A stretch of DNA of 37,664 nt, taken from positions 723,489-761,152 of the forward strand of contig NZ_LMDS01000001.1 in NCBI RefSeq assembly GCF_001425865.1, written 5' to 3'. The notes beneath the pieces were generated by a model. It was not told the DNA's origin. It did no database searches and saw only the letters and a program-made list of their open reading frames with translations. Position 1 is the first letter of the stretch. The number at the start of each line of letters is the position of its first letter. Shown here in pieces: positions 23,412 through 31,335 of the stretch. The position numbers and the translations under genes were made by a program. Source of the DNA: Rhizobacter sp. Root404. GTDB taxonomy: Bacteria; Pseudomonadota; Gammaproteobacteria; Burkholderiales; Burkholderiaceae_C.

Positions 23412-24674
23412 ATGACTGCCCTCGAATCGTCGTCCGTGCCCGTGGCGGCCGCCTGGACCTGCCCGTTCTGCCCCTTGCTGTGCGACCGCTTCGCGGTCGC
23501 GGGCGGCCCGGAGGGCTGGGCCTTGCAGGGCAGCGACTGTCCCCGCGCCCGTGCCGCGCTGGCGCGATTCGACGCCCTGGCGCTGTCCTCCGCCCAACCG
23601 CTCATTGACGGCGCCGCGTGCCCGCTGGAGGCCGCCGTCGACGCGGCCGCGCGCCTGCTGGGGACGAGCCGCCAGCCGCTGTTCGGCGGCCTGGGCACCG
23701 ACGTGGCCGGTGCCCGTGCGCTGTACCCGCTGGCCTGCCGCACCGGCGCCATCTGCGACCCGGCCGGCGGCGCCGCGCTGTTTCACGGGCTGCGCGCGAT
23801 GCAGGACCGCGGCGCGTTCACGACCACGCTGGCGGAAGTGCACACGCGCGCCGACCTGATCGTCTGCGTCGGCACATGGCCGGGCGCCCGCTACCCGGAG
23901 TTCCTGCGGCGTTGCGGGGTGGGCGAGGGCGGTCAGGCGCAGGTGGTGTTGCTGCAGCCCACGACCGGCATGGTGCCGGACGCGCCGCCGGCCGGTGTCG
24001 AGACGGTTCGCTTCGACGGCGACCTGTTCGACGCCGCCGCGATGCTGGCCGCCTGCGTCGCCGGCCGGGCGGTCGTCGGCGCCGGCGGGCTGCTGGCGGC
24101 CCTGGCCGAGCGGCTGCGCGGCGCGCGCTACGCGGTGCTGGCCTACGAGTCGGCGCGATTGCCGGCGCAGGGCGCGCTGATCGTCGAGGCGATCAACCGC
24201 ACGGTCGCGACGCTGAACCAGCGCAGCCGCGCCGCCGCGCTGCCGCTGGGCGGCGGCGACGGCGCGTCGACGGTCAACGCGGTCTTCACCTGGCTCTCGG
24301 GACTGCCGCTGCGCAGCCGCGCCGCGCCGATGGGGCTGGAGCACGAACCGCTGCGCTTCGATGCGCAACACCTGCTGGCCGAGGGTGCAGTCGACGCGCT
24401 GCTCTGGATCGCCAGCTTCGGCACCGAGCCGGCCCCGCCGGCCGGCGCGCTGCCGCGCATCGTGCTCGGCCATCCGTCCTTTGCCGGCGCGGCGCAACTG
24501 CGTGGCACCGTCTTCATCCCGGTCGCGACGCCTGGCATCGGCACGGCCGGTCACCTGTTCCGCACCGACAGTTCGGTGCTGATGCCGCTGCGTGCGCTGC
24601 GCGACGACGGGCTGCCGACGGTCGCCGAAGTGCTGCGGCGCATCACGCTCGCGCTGCCGGAGGGAGCGGCATGA
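23412..24674 (+). CDS. fhcB: Formyltransferase/hydrolase complex subunit B
   Basis: FhcB is the bacterial counterpart of formylmethanofuran dehydrogenase subunit B in the Fhc complex, which transfers formyl from formyl-H4MPT to methylofuran and hydrolyses it to formate. The 420-residue protein has Cys17, Cys20, Cys24 and Cys43 (CPFCPLLCD, then SDCPRARAAL), followed by molybdopterin-oxidoreductase-like folds such as GGLGTDVAGARALYPLA and VGTWPGARYPEFLRR. The bacterial complex does not use the redox reaction, so the subunit is thought structural. ATG 23412 has GAGGGA upstream; GTG codons at 23436 and 23442 are alternatives if the sigma-54 start is exact. Overlaps fhcA (ATGA). Confidence 0.9.
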   Translation: MTALESSSVPVAAAWTCPFCPLLCDRFAVAGGPEGWALQGSDCPRARAALARFDALALSSAQPLIDGAACPLEAAVDAAARLLGTSRQPLFGGLGTDVAGARALYPLACRTGAICDPAGGAALFHGLRAMQDRGAFTTTLAEVHTRADLIVCVGTWPGARYPEFLRRCGVGEGGQAQVVLLQPTTGMVPDAPPAGVETVRFDGDLFDAAAMLAACVAGRAVVGAGGLLAALAERLRGARYAVLAYESARLPAQGALIVEAINRTVATLNQRSRAAALPLGGGDGASTVNAVFTWLSGLPLRSRAAPMGLEHEPLRFDAQHLLAEGAVDALLWIASFGTEPAPPAGALPRIVLGHPSFAGAAQLRGTVFIPVATPGIGTAGHLFRTDSSVLMPLRALRDDGLPTVAEVLRRITLALPEGAA

Positions 24675-26353
24675 CGACCTTGCGACTGCGCGGCGGGCGC
24701 GTGATCGACCCGACGAACGGTGTGGACGGCGAGGTGCGCGACCTGTTCGTCCGCGACGGCCGCCTCGTCACGCTCGCGCCGAACGAGGCCGCGACCGACG
24801 AGCTGGACATCGCCGGCTGCGTCGTGATGGCCGGCGGCATCGACATGCACACCCACATCGGCGGCGGCAAGGTCAACCTCGCGCGGCTGCTGCTGCCCGA
24901 GATGCAACGCGCCGGGCCGAACCCGATCGCGTTGCCGACCAACCCGCTCGAACTCGCCTCCTGCGGCGGTTGCACGCCGGGCACGCTGGCCACCGGCTAC
25001 CGCTATGTCGAGATGGGTTACACGGCCGCCTTCGAGCCGGCGATGATGGCCTGCAACGCGCGCCACACCCACATGGAGATGGGCGACACGCCGATCCTCG
25101 ACCACGGCGCCTACGTGATGCTCGGCAACGACGAGCTGTTCCTGCAAATGCTGAGTCGCGGCGACGACCCGCAGCGCATCCGCGATTACGTCGGCTGGAC
25201 GATCAACGCCTCGAAGGCGATGGGCGTGAAGGTGGTTAACCCGGGCGGCATCTCGGCCTTCAAGTTCAACCAGCGCAAGCTCGATGTCGACGAGGACCAC
25301 GTGCACTGGCGCGTCACACCGCGCCAGGTGGTGCACACGCTCGCGAAGGCGCTGCGCGAGCTCGGCGTGCCGCACCCGCTGCACATCCACGGCAGCAACC
25401 TTGGCGTGGCGGGCAACATCGAATCGACGCTCGAGACCATCGCCGCCCTCGAAGGCCTGCCGGCGCACCTCACGCACATCCAGTTCCACGCCTACGGCAC
25501 CGAGGGGCCGAAGAAATTCTCGTCGGCCGCGTTGCAGCTCGCCGAGGCCGTCAACGCCAATCCGAACATCAGCATCGACGTCGGCCAGATCATGTTCGGG
25601 CAGACCGTGACGGCCTCGGGCGACACGATGCGCCAGCACGCGCAGTCGGGCCTCGCAAGCCCGCGCAAGTGGATCGGCGCCGACATCGAATGCGAGGCCG
25701 GCTGCGGCGTCGTGCCGTTCCGCTACCGCGACCAGAATTTCGTCAACGCGCTGCAGTGGGCGATCGGGCTGGAGATCTTCCTGCTGGTCAACGACCCGTG
25801 GCGTGTGGTGCTGACCACCGACCACCCGAACGGCGGCCCGTTCACCAGCTACCCGCACCTGATCCGGCTGCTGACCGACCGCACCTTTCGCGCCGAGCAA
25901 CTCGCCAGGCTGCACCCGGACGTGGCGGCCCACGCGGCGCTGAACGCGATCACGCGCGAACTCTCGCTGTACGAGATCGCGATCATGACGCGCGCCGCGC
26001 CGGCCCGCCTGCTCGGGCTGACCGACCGCGGCCACCTCGGCGCGGGCGCCGCGGCCGACATCGCGGTCTACCGTGAGGACGCGAACCGCGAGGCGATGTT
26101 CGCGACGCCCGCCTTCGTGTTCAAGGACGGCGCGCTGGTCGCCCGCGCCGGCCGCATCACCGCGGTGCCGACCGGCGGCACGCACTTCGTCGCCCCCGAG
26201 TTCGACCGCGGCATCGAAACGATGCTGCGCAAGCACCACGCGACCCACGGGCTGGTCCAGTTCGACCAGGTCGCGATCGGGCATGACGAGCTGTGCCACT
26301 GCTGCAACGGCGGGCGCCTGCTGCCCGCCGCGTGCTTCGAGGTCAGCCCGTGA
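24671..26353 (+). CDS. fhcA: Formyltransferase/hydrolase complex subunit A (amidohydrolase)
   Basis: The catalytic hydrolase of Fhc, releasing formate from formyl-methylofuran. The 560-residue protein is an amidohydrolase-fold FwdA relative: GGIDMHTHIGGGKVNLAR near residue 57 (metal His-x-His), HTHMEMGDTPILDHG near 135, a KVVNPGGISAF block near 190 with the lysine region, HPLHIHGSNLGVAGN near 238, HIQFHAYGTEGPKKF near 268, VVLTTDHPNGGPFTSYP near 380 (conserved Asp) and a terminal Cys pair in DELCHCCNGGRLLP. Length and metal ligands look intact. Overlaps fhcB and fhcD by 4 nt each. Confidence 0.96.
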   Translation: MTTLRLRGGRVIDPTNGVDGEVRDLFVRDGRLVTLAPNEAATDELDIAGCVVMAGGIDMHTHIGGGKVNLARLLLPEMQRAGPNPIALPTNPLELASCGGCTPGTLATGYRYVEMGYTAAFEPAMMACNARHTHMEMGDTPILDHGAYVMLGNDELFLQMLSRGDDPQRIRDYVGWTINASKAMGVKVVNPGGISAFKFNQRKLDVDEDHVHWRVTPRQVVHTLAKALRELGVPHPLHIHGSNLGVAGNIESTLETIAALEGLPAHLTHIQFHAYGTEGPKKFSSAALQLAEAVNANPNISIDVGQIMFGQTVTASGDTMRQHAQSGLASPRKWIGADIECEAGCGVVPFRYRDQNFVNALQWAIGLEIFLLVNDPWRVVLTTDHPNGGPFTSYPHLIRLLTDRTFRAEQLARLHPDVAAHAALNAITRELSLYEIAIMTRAAPARLLGLTDRGHLGAGAAADIAVYREDANREAMFATPAFVFKDGALVARAGRITAVPTGGTHFVAPEFDRGIETMLRKHHATHGLVQFDQVAIGHDELCHCCNGGRLLPAACFEVSP

Positions 26354-27273
26354 GCGACGCGCGCGTCCTCAACGGCGTCGCGATCGACGACACCTTTGCC
26401 GAGGCCTTCCCGATGAAGGCGACCCGGCTCGTGATCACCGCGCACAACCCGACCTGGGCGCGCCACGCGGCGGTCAGCGCCAGCGGCTTCGCGACCTCGG
26501 TCATCGCCTGCGGTTGCGAGGCGGGGATCGAGCGCGAGCTCGGGCCCGACGAGACGCCCGACGGCCGGCCCGGCATCGCGCTGCTGATCTTCTCGATGTC
26601 GGGCAAGGAGCTCGCGAAGCAGGTCGAGCGCCGCGTCGGCCAGTGCGTGCTGACCTGCCCGACGACGGCCGTGTTCGCCGGTGTGGCCGAAGGCGAAGCC
26701 ATCGCGCTCGGCAAGAACCTGCGCTTCTTCGGCGACGGCTGGCAGATCAGCAAGGTGATCGAGGGCATCCGCTACTGGCGCGTGCCGGTGATGGACGGCG
26801 AGTTCGTCGCGCAGGAGACGACCGCGGTGACCAAGGCGGTCGGCGGCGGCAACCTGCTGATGCTCGCGACCGACACCGAGTCGGCCCTCGCGGCCGCCGA
26901 GGCCGCGGTCGTGGCGATGAAGCGGCTGCCCAATGTCATCATGCCGTTCCCCGGCGGCGTGGTGCGCTCCGGCTCGAAGGTGGGCAGCAAGTACGCGGCG
27001 CTGAGCGCGTCGACCAACGACGCGTTCTGCCCCGGGCTGTATGGCCTGGCGAAGAAGAGCGAGCTGACACCGGAGGTGCACTGCGTTCTCGAGATCGTGA
27101 TCGACGGGTTGACCGAGGCCGACGTCGGCGCGGCGATGTTGGCGGGCGTGCAGTCGTGCATCGCGATCGGTTCGACGGGCGGCATGCTGCGGGTGTCCGC
27201 AGGCAACTACGGCGGCAAGCTCGGGCCCTATCACTTCCACCTGCACAAGTTGCTCGACGGAGCCGGGTCATGA
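26350..27273 (+). CDS. fhcD: Formylmethanofuran:H4MPT formyltransferase, subunit D of Fhc
   Basis: Transfers the formyl group from N5-formyl-H4MPT to methylofuran. The 307-residue product starts at GTG 26350, overlapping the fhcA stop. Family blocks are VLNGVAIDDTFAEAFPMKATRLVITA, GCEAGIERELGPDETPDGRPG near 50, VLTCPTTAVFAGV near 100, NVIMPFPGGVVRSGSKVGSKYAAL near 195, and a GGMLRVSAGNYGGKLGPYHFHLH terminus. These are the conserved Ftr segments, so the assignment is firm. Its stop overlaps the fhcC start. Confidence 0.97.
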   Translation: MSDARVLNGVAIDDTFAEAFPMKATRLVITAHNPTWARHAAVSASGFATSVIACGCEAGIERELGPDETPDGRPGIALLIFSMSGKELAKQVERRVGQCVLTCPTTAVFAGVAEGEAIALGKNLRFFGDGWQISKVIEGIRYWRVPVMDGEFVAQETTAVTKAVGGGNLLMLATDTESALAAAEAAVVAMKRLPNVIMPFPGGVVRSGSKVGSKYAALSASTNDAFCPGLYGLAKKSELTPEVHCVLEIVIDGLTEADVGAAMLAGVQSCIAIGSTGGMLRVSAGNYGGKLGPYHFHLHKLLDGAGS

Positions 27274-28091
27274 GCCGCGTGCGACTGGCGCTCCGGCAGT
27301 CGCCGCCACTGCGGGTCGATCTTCGCGCGATCACGCCCACCGCGCTGGCCGACCTGGCGCCAGCGCAGATCGAGCAACTCGCCGTGACGCACGGCACGCA
27401 GACGCTGCCGCTGGGCGAGTTCTTCGCCGTTGCGCGCGAAACGACCGACGGCGGCGACGACGAGCTCGTCTTCGACGGCGACCTCACGCGCTTCGACCGC
27501 ATCGGCTGGCAGCTCGCGGCGGGAAGCATCCTCGTCCAGGGCTCGGCGGGCGATTACGTCGGTGCCTGCATGACCGGCGGCGCGCTGCGCGTGCAAGGCG
27601 ATGCCGGGCTGCTCGCCGCCTGCGAGATGGCCGGCGGCATGCTGGCGGTCGACGGCGACGTCGGCGACCACGCCGCGAGCACGCTGCCCGGCAGCATGGA
27701 CGGCATGCGCGGCGGCACGTTCATCGTTCGCGGCCGCGCCGGCGACCGCTTCGGCGACCGCATGCGGCGCGGCACCGCGCTGGTGTTCGGCGATGTCGGC
27801 GATTTCCCCGCGTCGCGCCTGGTCGCCGGCACGATCGCGATCGGCGGCAGTTGCGGCGCGCATGTCGGCTACGGCATGCGGCGCGGCAGCGTGATCTTCG
27901 CGGGCGCGGCACCGCGCATCGCGCCGACCTTCGTGCCGGCGCAGGCGGATGCGGCGGTCGCGTGGCAACTGCTGGCCCGCGCCATCGCGCGCCACGGCGG
28001 GCCGTTCGCGGGCCTGCCCGCGCGGCGCATCGTGCGCCACCTCGGCGACCTGTCGTCGGACGGCCGCGGCGAACTGATCGTCGCCGTATAG
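27270..28091 (+). CDS. fhcC: Formyltransferase/hydrolase complex subunit C
   Basis: FwdC-like beta-helix subunit of the Fhc complex. The 273-residue protein has the repeating G-x2-G-x3-G pattern typical of this family, for example VQGSAGDYVGACMTGG, VQGDAGLLAACEMAGG, VDGDVGDHAASTLPGSMDGMRGG and VRGRAGDRFGDRMRRG between residues 88 and 175. In FwdC these build the right-handed beta-helix that holds the complex together. The gene closes the coupled fhcBADC string; 62 nt follow before the Fae paralogue. Confidence 0.95.
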   Translation: MSRVRLALRQSPPLRVDLRAITPTALADLAPAQIEQLAVTHGTQTLPLGEFFAVARETTDGGDDELVFDGDLTRFDRIGWQLAAGSILVQGSAGDYVGACMTGGALRVQGDAGLLAACEMAGGMLAVDGDVGDHAASTLPGSMDGMRGGTFIVRGRAGDRFGDRMRRGTALVFGDVGDFPASRLVAGTIAIGGSCGAHVGYGMRRGSVIFAGAAPRIAPTFVPAQADAAVAWQLLARAIARHGGPFAGLPARRIVRHLGDLSSDGRGELIVAV

Positions 28092-28153
28092 GCTCGCGGG
28101 CGCAGGTGCCGCGCGGCATCGAACCCATCTTCCTTTTTCACGAGAGACCCACG

Positions 28154-28687
28154 ATGAACAACGACTACCTCTTCCACGCCGGCGAGGCGACCGTGCTGGC
28201 CCGCGAAGGCCAGTTCACCGACGCGATGCCGGAGATCCTGATCGGCCGCACGAGCGGGCCGGTCGGCCAGGCCTTCGCCAACATGATGGCGCAGAGCAAG
28301 GGCCACACCGCGATGTTCGCGATCCGTGCCTGCAACCAGCTGGTGCGGCCGGCGACGATCGTCGTGCCCAAGGTCACGCTGAAGGACATGGCCAACGTCG
28401 ACCTGTTCGGCGGCGTCGTGCAGAGCGCCACCGCCGATGCGGTGGTCGACTGCCTGATCGACGGCACGATCCCGCGCGCCATCGCGAACGAGCTGTGCAT
28501 CATCAGCCTGGTCTGGATCGACCCGCGCTGCGCGAAGGACCCGAACCTCGACAAGAAGGACATGTACCGCACCAACCACGAGGCGACCAGGCTGGCGATC
28601 CGCCGCGCGCTGAACAACGAGCCGTCGATCGACGAACTGATCGCCAACCGCCACCGGATCAAGCACGACATGGACGACTGGTCCTGA
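28154..28687 (+). CDS. Fae homologue lacking the catalytic histidine (Fae2 type)
   Basis: The 177-residue protein aligns with Fae along its length (QAFANMMAQSKGHTAMFAI, LVRPATIVVPKVTLKDM, IPRAIANELCIISLVWIDP). At the position of the Fae catalytic His22 it has Met25 (AMPEILIG), after a three-residue insertion, and the C-terminus is a different sequence (DELIANRHRIKHDMDDWS). It is therefore unlikely to catalyse formaldehyde condensation the same way. Formaldehyde or H4MPT binding, chaperoning or sensing are options; function of such paralogues is not known to me. Shine-Dalgarno GAGAGA precedes ATG 28154. It lies 7 nt before pabBC. Confidence 0.88.
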   Translation: MNNDYLFHAGEATVLAREGQFTDAMPEILIGRTSGPVGQAFANMMAQSKGHTAMFAIRACNQLVRPATIVVPKVTLKDMANVDLFGGVVQSATADAVVDCLIDGTIPRAIANELCIISLVWIDPRCAKDPNLDKKDMYRTNHEATRLAIRRALNNEPSIDELIANRHRIKHDMDDWS

Positions 28688-28694
28688 ACCGACC

Positions 28695-30515
28695 GTGGAC
28701 TGTTTCGCGCTGCTCGACGACCGCGACGCCACGCACGCGCGGCCGCTCAGCCGCCTCTACGAAGGCTTCGAGCGCGAGCACCGTTGCCTCGCCCCGGCCG
28801 ATCTGGAGGCCGTGTGGGCCCAGGTGGACGCCGACCAGCGCGCCGGCCTGCATGCGGTGGTGCTGGCCGATTACGAATGGGGCGCCAAGCTGCTGAAGGC
28901 CGGCGTGCGCGCCGGCGATGCGGGCTCGGCGCTGCGCGTGCTGATGTTCCGCACGCTGCGGCGGATGGCGCGCGACGAGGTCGATGCGTGGCTGGCCGCG
29001 CGCGACGATTGCGGCGTCGACGCACCGGCCGGCGTGATGAACCTCGAATCCAGCGTCGATCGCGCCGAGTTCACCCGCGCGATCGCCGCGATCCATGAGG
29101 CGATCCGCAATGGCGAGACCTACCAGGTCAACTACACCTACCGGCTCGACGGGGCCGCGTACGGCTCGCCGATCGCGCTGTACCGCGCGCTGCGCACGCG
29201 CCAGCCGGTGAGCTACGGCGCGCTGATCGCACTGCCGGCCGGCGGCACGGTCACGCACGTGCTGTCGTGTTCGCCGGAACTGTTCGTGCGCCATGACGCC
29301 GGGCTGCTGACCGCGCGGCCGATGAAGGGCACCGCGGCACGCGTCGCGGCGCCGGAGAGCGACAGCGAATCGGCGCGTCTGCTCGCGATCGACGTGAAGA
29401 ACCGGGCCGAGAACCTGATGATCGTCGACCTGTTGCGCAACGACCTCGGCCGGCTCGCGCGGACCGGGACGGTGCGGGTGCCGGCGCTGTTCGCGATCGA
29501 GCCGTACTCGACCGTGTTCCAGATGACCTCGACGATCGAGGCGCAGGTCCGCCCGGAGGTCGGCATGCCCGAGCTGCTGCGCGCGGTGTTCCCGTGCGGC
29601 TCGATCACCGGCGCGCCCAAGCACCACACGATGGGGCTGATCGCGCAGTTGGAGACCACCCCGCGCGGCCTGTACTGCGGCGCGATCGGCTGGGTCGAAG
29701 CGCCGATCGGCGAGGCGCGCCTCGGCGACTTCTGCCTGTCGGTCGCGATCCGCACGCTGACGCTGGGAGCGCCAGCGTGCGGCCTGCGCCCGCTGCGCCT
29801 CGGCGTCGGCGCCGGCATCGTGATCGACAGCCGCGCCGACGACGAGTTCGACGAGTGCCGCGTGAAGGCGCGCTTCCTGACCGGACTGGACCCCGGCTTC
29901 GAGCTGTTCGAGACGATGCACTGGGCACCGGGGCCCGGCGTACGGCACCTCGACCGCCACCTCGCGCGGCTGGCGCACAGCGCGTTGGCGCTCGGCTTCG
30001 CGCTCGACGAGGCGGCGGTGCGTGCGGCGCTCGCGACCTTCGGCGCGCCGGCCGTTTCGCGGCTGCGCCTCGCGCTCGCGCACAACGGCCGCTTCGAGCT
30101 GACGAGCGCGCCGCTGTCCGCATGGCCGCCCGGCCCGGTCCGCCTGCTGATCGCGAGCACGCCGCTGCCCGAATCGAACCCGCTCGCCGCCCACAAGACC
30201 ACGCTGCGCGGCGCCTACGACGCCGGCGTGCGCGCCGCCGAAGCCGTCGGCGCGTTCGACAGCCTGTTCTTCGACACCGCCGGCCGGCTCGTCGAAGGCG
30301 GCCGAAGCAGCGTGTTCGCGCGTCTCGATGGCGAGTGGTGCACGCCGCCGCTGCGCGACGGCGCGTTGCCCGGCGTGATGCGCGGGGTGCTGCTGGACGA
30401 CCCCGCCTGGGCCGCCCGGGAGCGCAGCCTGACGCGCGGCGATCTCGCGCGCGCGGACGCGATCGTCGTCTGCAACGCGCTGCGCGGCGCGCTCCCGGCG
30501 GAGATCGCGCGATGA
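28695..30515 (+). CDS. pabB: Aminodeoxychorismate synthase/lyase fusion (PabB-PabC)
   Basis: Makes 4-aminobenzoate from chorismate, the substrate of MptG and of folate synthesis. The 606-residue product starts at GTG 28695. Residues about 1-395 are PabB: NGETYQVNYTYRL near 135, LSCSPELFVRHD, RPMKGTAAR near 210 (the PIKGT lysine region, here Met for Ile), NLMIVDLLRNDLGRLAR and FPCGSITGAPK near 298. Residues about 400-606 are a PLP-dependent lyase of PabC type, with AHKTTLRGAYD (the catalytic lysine region) and GRLVEGGRSSVFAR. An amidotransferase subunit (PabA) must be elsewhere. The stop overlaps the HAD gene (ATGA). Confidence 0.92.
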   Translation: MDCFALLDDRDATHARPLSRLYEGFEREHRCLAPADLEAVWAQVDADQRAGLHAVVLADYEWGAKLLKAGVRAGDAGSALRVLMFRTLRRMARDEVDAWLAARDDCGVDAPAGVMNLESSVDRAEFTRAIAAIHEAIRNGETYQVNYTYRLDGAAYGSPIALYRALRTRQPVSYGALIALPAGGTVTHVLSCSPELFVRHDAGLLTARPMKGTAARVAAPESDSESARLLAIDVKNRAENLMIVDLLRNDLGRLARTGTVRVPALFAIEPYSTVFQMTSTIEAQVRPEVGMPELLRAVFPCGSITGAPKHHTMGLIAQLETTPRGLYCGAIGWVEAPIGEARLGDFCLSVAIRTLTLGAPACGLRPLRLGVGAGIVIDSRADDEFDECRVKARFLTGLDPGFELFETMHWAPGPGVRHLDRHLARLAHSALALGFALDEAAVRAALATFGAPAVSRLRLALAHNGRFELTSAPLSAWPPGPVRLLIASTPLPESNPLAAHKTTLRGAYDAGVRAAEAVGAFDSLFFDTAGRLVEGGRSSVFARLDGEWCTPPLRDGALPGVMRGVLLDDPAWAARERSLTRGDLARADAIVVCNALRGALPAEIAR

Positions 30516-31192
30516 ACCTGGCACTGTTCGACCTCGACCACACCCTGATCCCGTTCGACAGCGGGATGGCGTGGACGCAGTTCCTGGTCGCGCGCGGCGT
30601 ACTACCCGCCGATGCCGAGGCCGTCTACCTGGACTATTGCCGCCAGTACGTCGCCGGCACGCTGGACATCCACGCGATGCACTTCGCCAGCGTCGCGCCG
30701 CTGGCCAGCGTGCCGCGCGCCGAACTGGCCCGGTGGAGCGGCGAGTTCGAGCAGGCGCTGCACCCGCGCGTGCCCGCAGCGATGCGCGCGCTGGTGCGGG
30801 GCCACCGGGACGCCGGCGACCTCTGCGCGATCGTCACCGCGACCACGCGCTTCATCGCCGAGCCGTGTGCGCGGCTGTTCGACGTGCCGCACGTGCTCGC
30901 CACCGAGGCGGCCACGGCCGACGGATCGCCCACCGGCGCGCTGACCGGCGCGATCGACGGCCTGCCGTGCTTCCGCGAGCACAAGGTCACGCGCGTGCGG
31001 CAGTGGCTCGGGCAGCGATCGCCCGGCGACGCGATCGCCCTCGAGGGGTTCGAGCGCAGCTGGTTCTATTCCGACTCCGTCAGCGACCTGCCGCTGCTCG
31101 CGGCGGTGTCCGATCCGGTCGCCGTGCGTCCGGACGCGCGGCTGCGGGCGCACGCGCAGGACCGAGGCTGGCGGATCGTCGACGCGGTTTAG
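30512..31192 (+). CDS. HAD-IB family phosphatase
   Basis: The 226-residue phosphohydrolase has motif I DLDHT (nucleophile Asp7, acid Asp9), motif II Thr in AIVTATTRF near 108, and motif IV DSVSDLPLL near 190. It is related to phosphoserine phosphatase. Substrate is not predictable, but coupling to pabBC inside the H4MPT island suggests a biosynthetic phosphate ester, for instance a methanopterin ribitol-phosphate intermediate; this is inference. Similar HAD-IB proteins also occur as general housekeeping genes in Burkholderiales. Confidence 0.85.
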   Translation: MNLALFDLDHTLIPFDSGMAWTQFLVARGVLPADAEAVYLDYCRQYVAGTLDIHAMHFASVAPLASVPRAELARWSGEFEQALHPRVPAAMRALVRGHRDAGDLCAIVTATTRFIAEPCARLFDVPHVLATEAATADGSPTGALTGAIDGLPCFREHKVTRVRQWLGQRSPGDAIALEGFERSWFYSDSVSDLPLLAAVSDPVAVRPDARLRAHAQDRGWRIVDAV

Positions 31193-31239
31193 TTCACCTT
31201 ATTTGACAGTTGATTTGTCCGCCGGGCCGGCCGGGGTAT

Positions 31240-31265
31240 TCAACTCGGTGCCTGCCTGCCGATAT
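31240..31265 (+). promoter_or_regulatory. Candidate sigma-28 (FliA) promoter of the chemoreceptor gene
   Basis: GCCGATAT (31258-31265) matches GCCGATAA at seven of eight positions, with a TCAA -35-like element at 31240-31243. The spacing is 14 nt rather than the usual 15. It lies about 70 nt before the chemoreceptor start, in the 143-bp gap after the HAD gene. Confidence 0.5.
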
Positions 31266-31335
31266 TCCGGCCAGTCTTCATGGCGACTGCCGCCGCGTTG
31301 GGTGCGCAGGGCCTGTTCTACCGGAGAGACCCTTC

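Noticed and set aside
21284..23752. Long minus-strand open frame across orfY, orf9 and fhcB
   Set aside because: Arg-rich shadow; three recognisable genes occupy the same interval in other frames.
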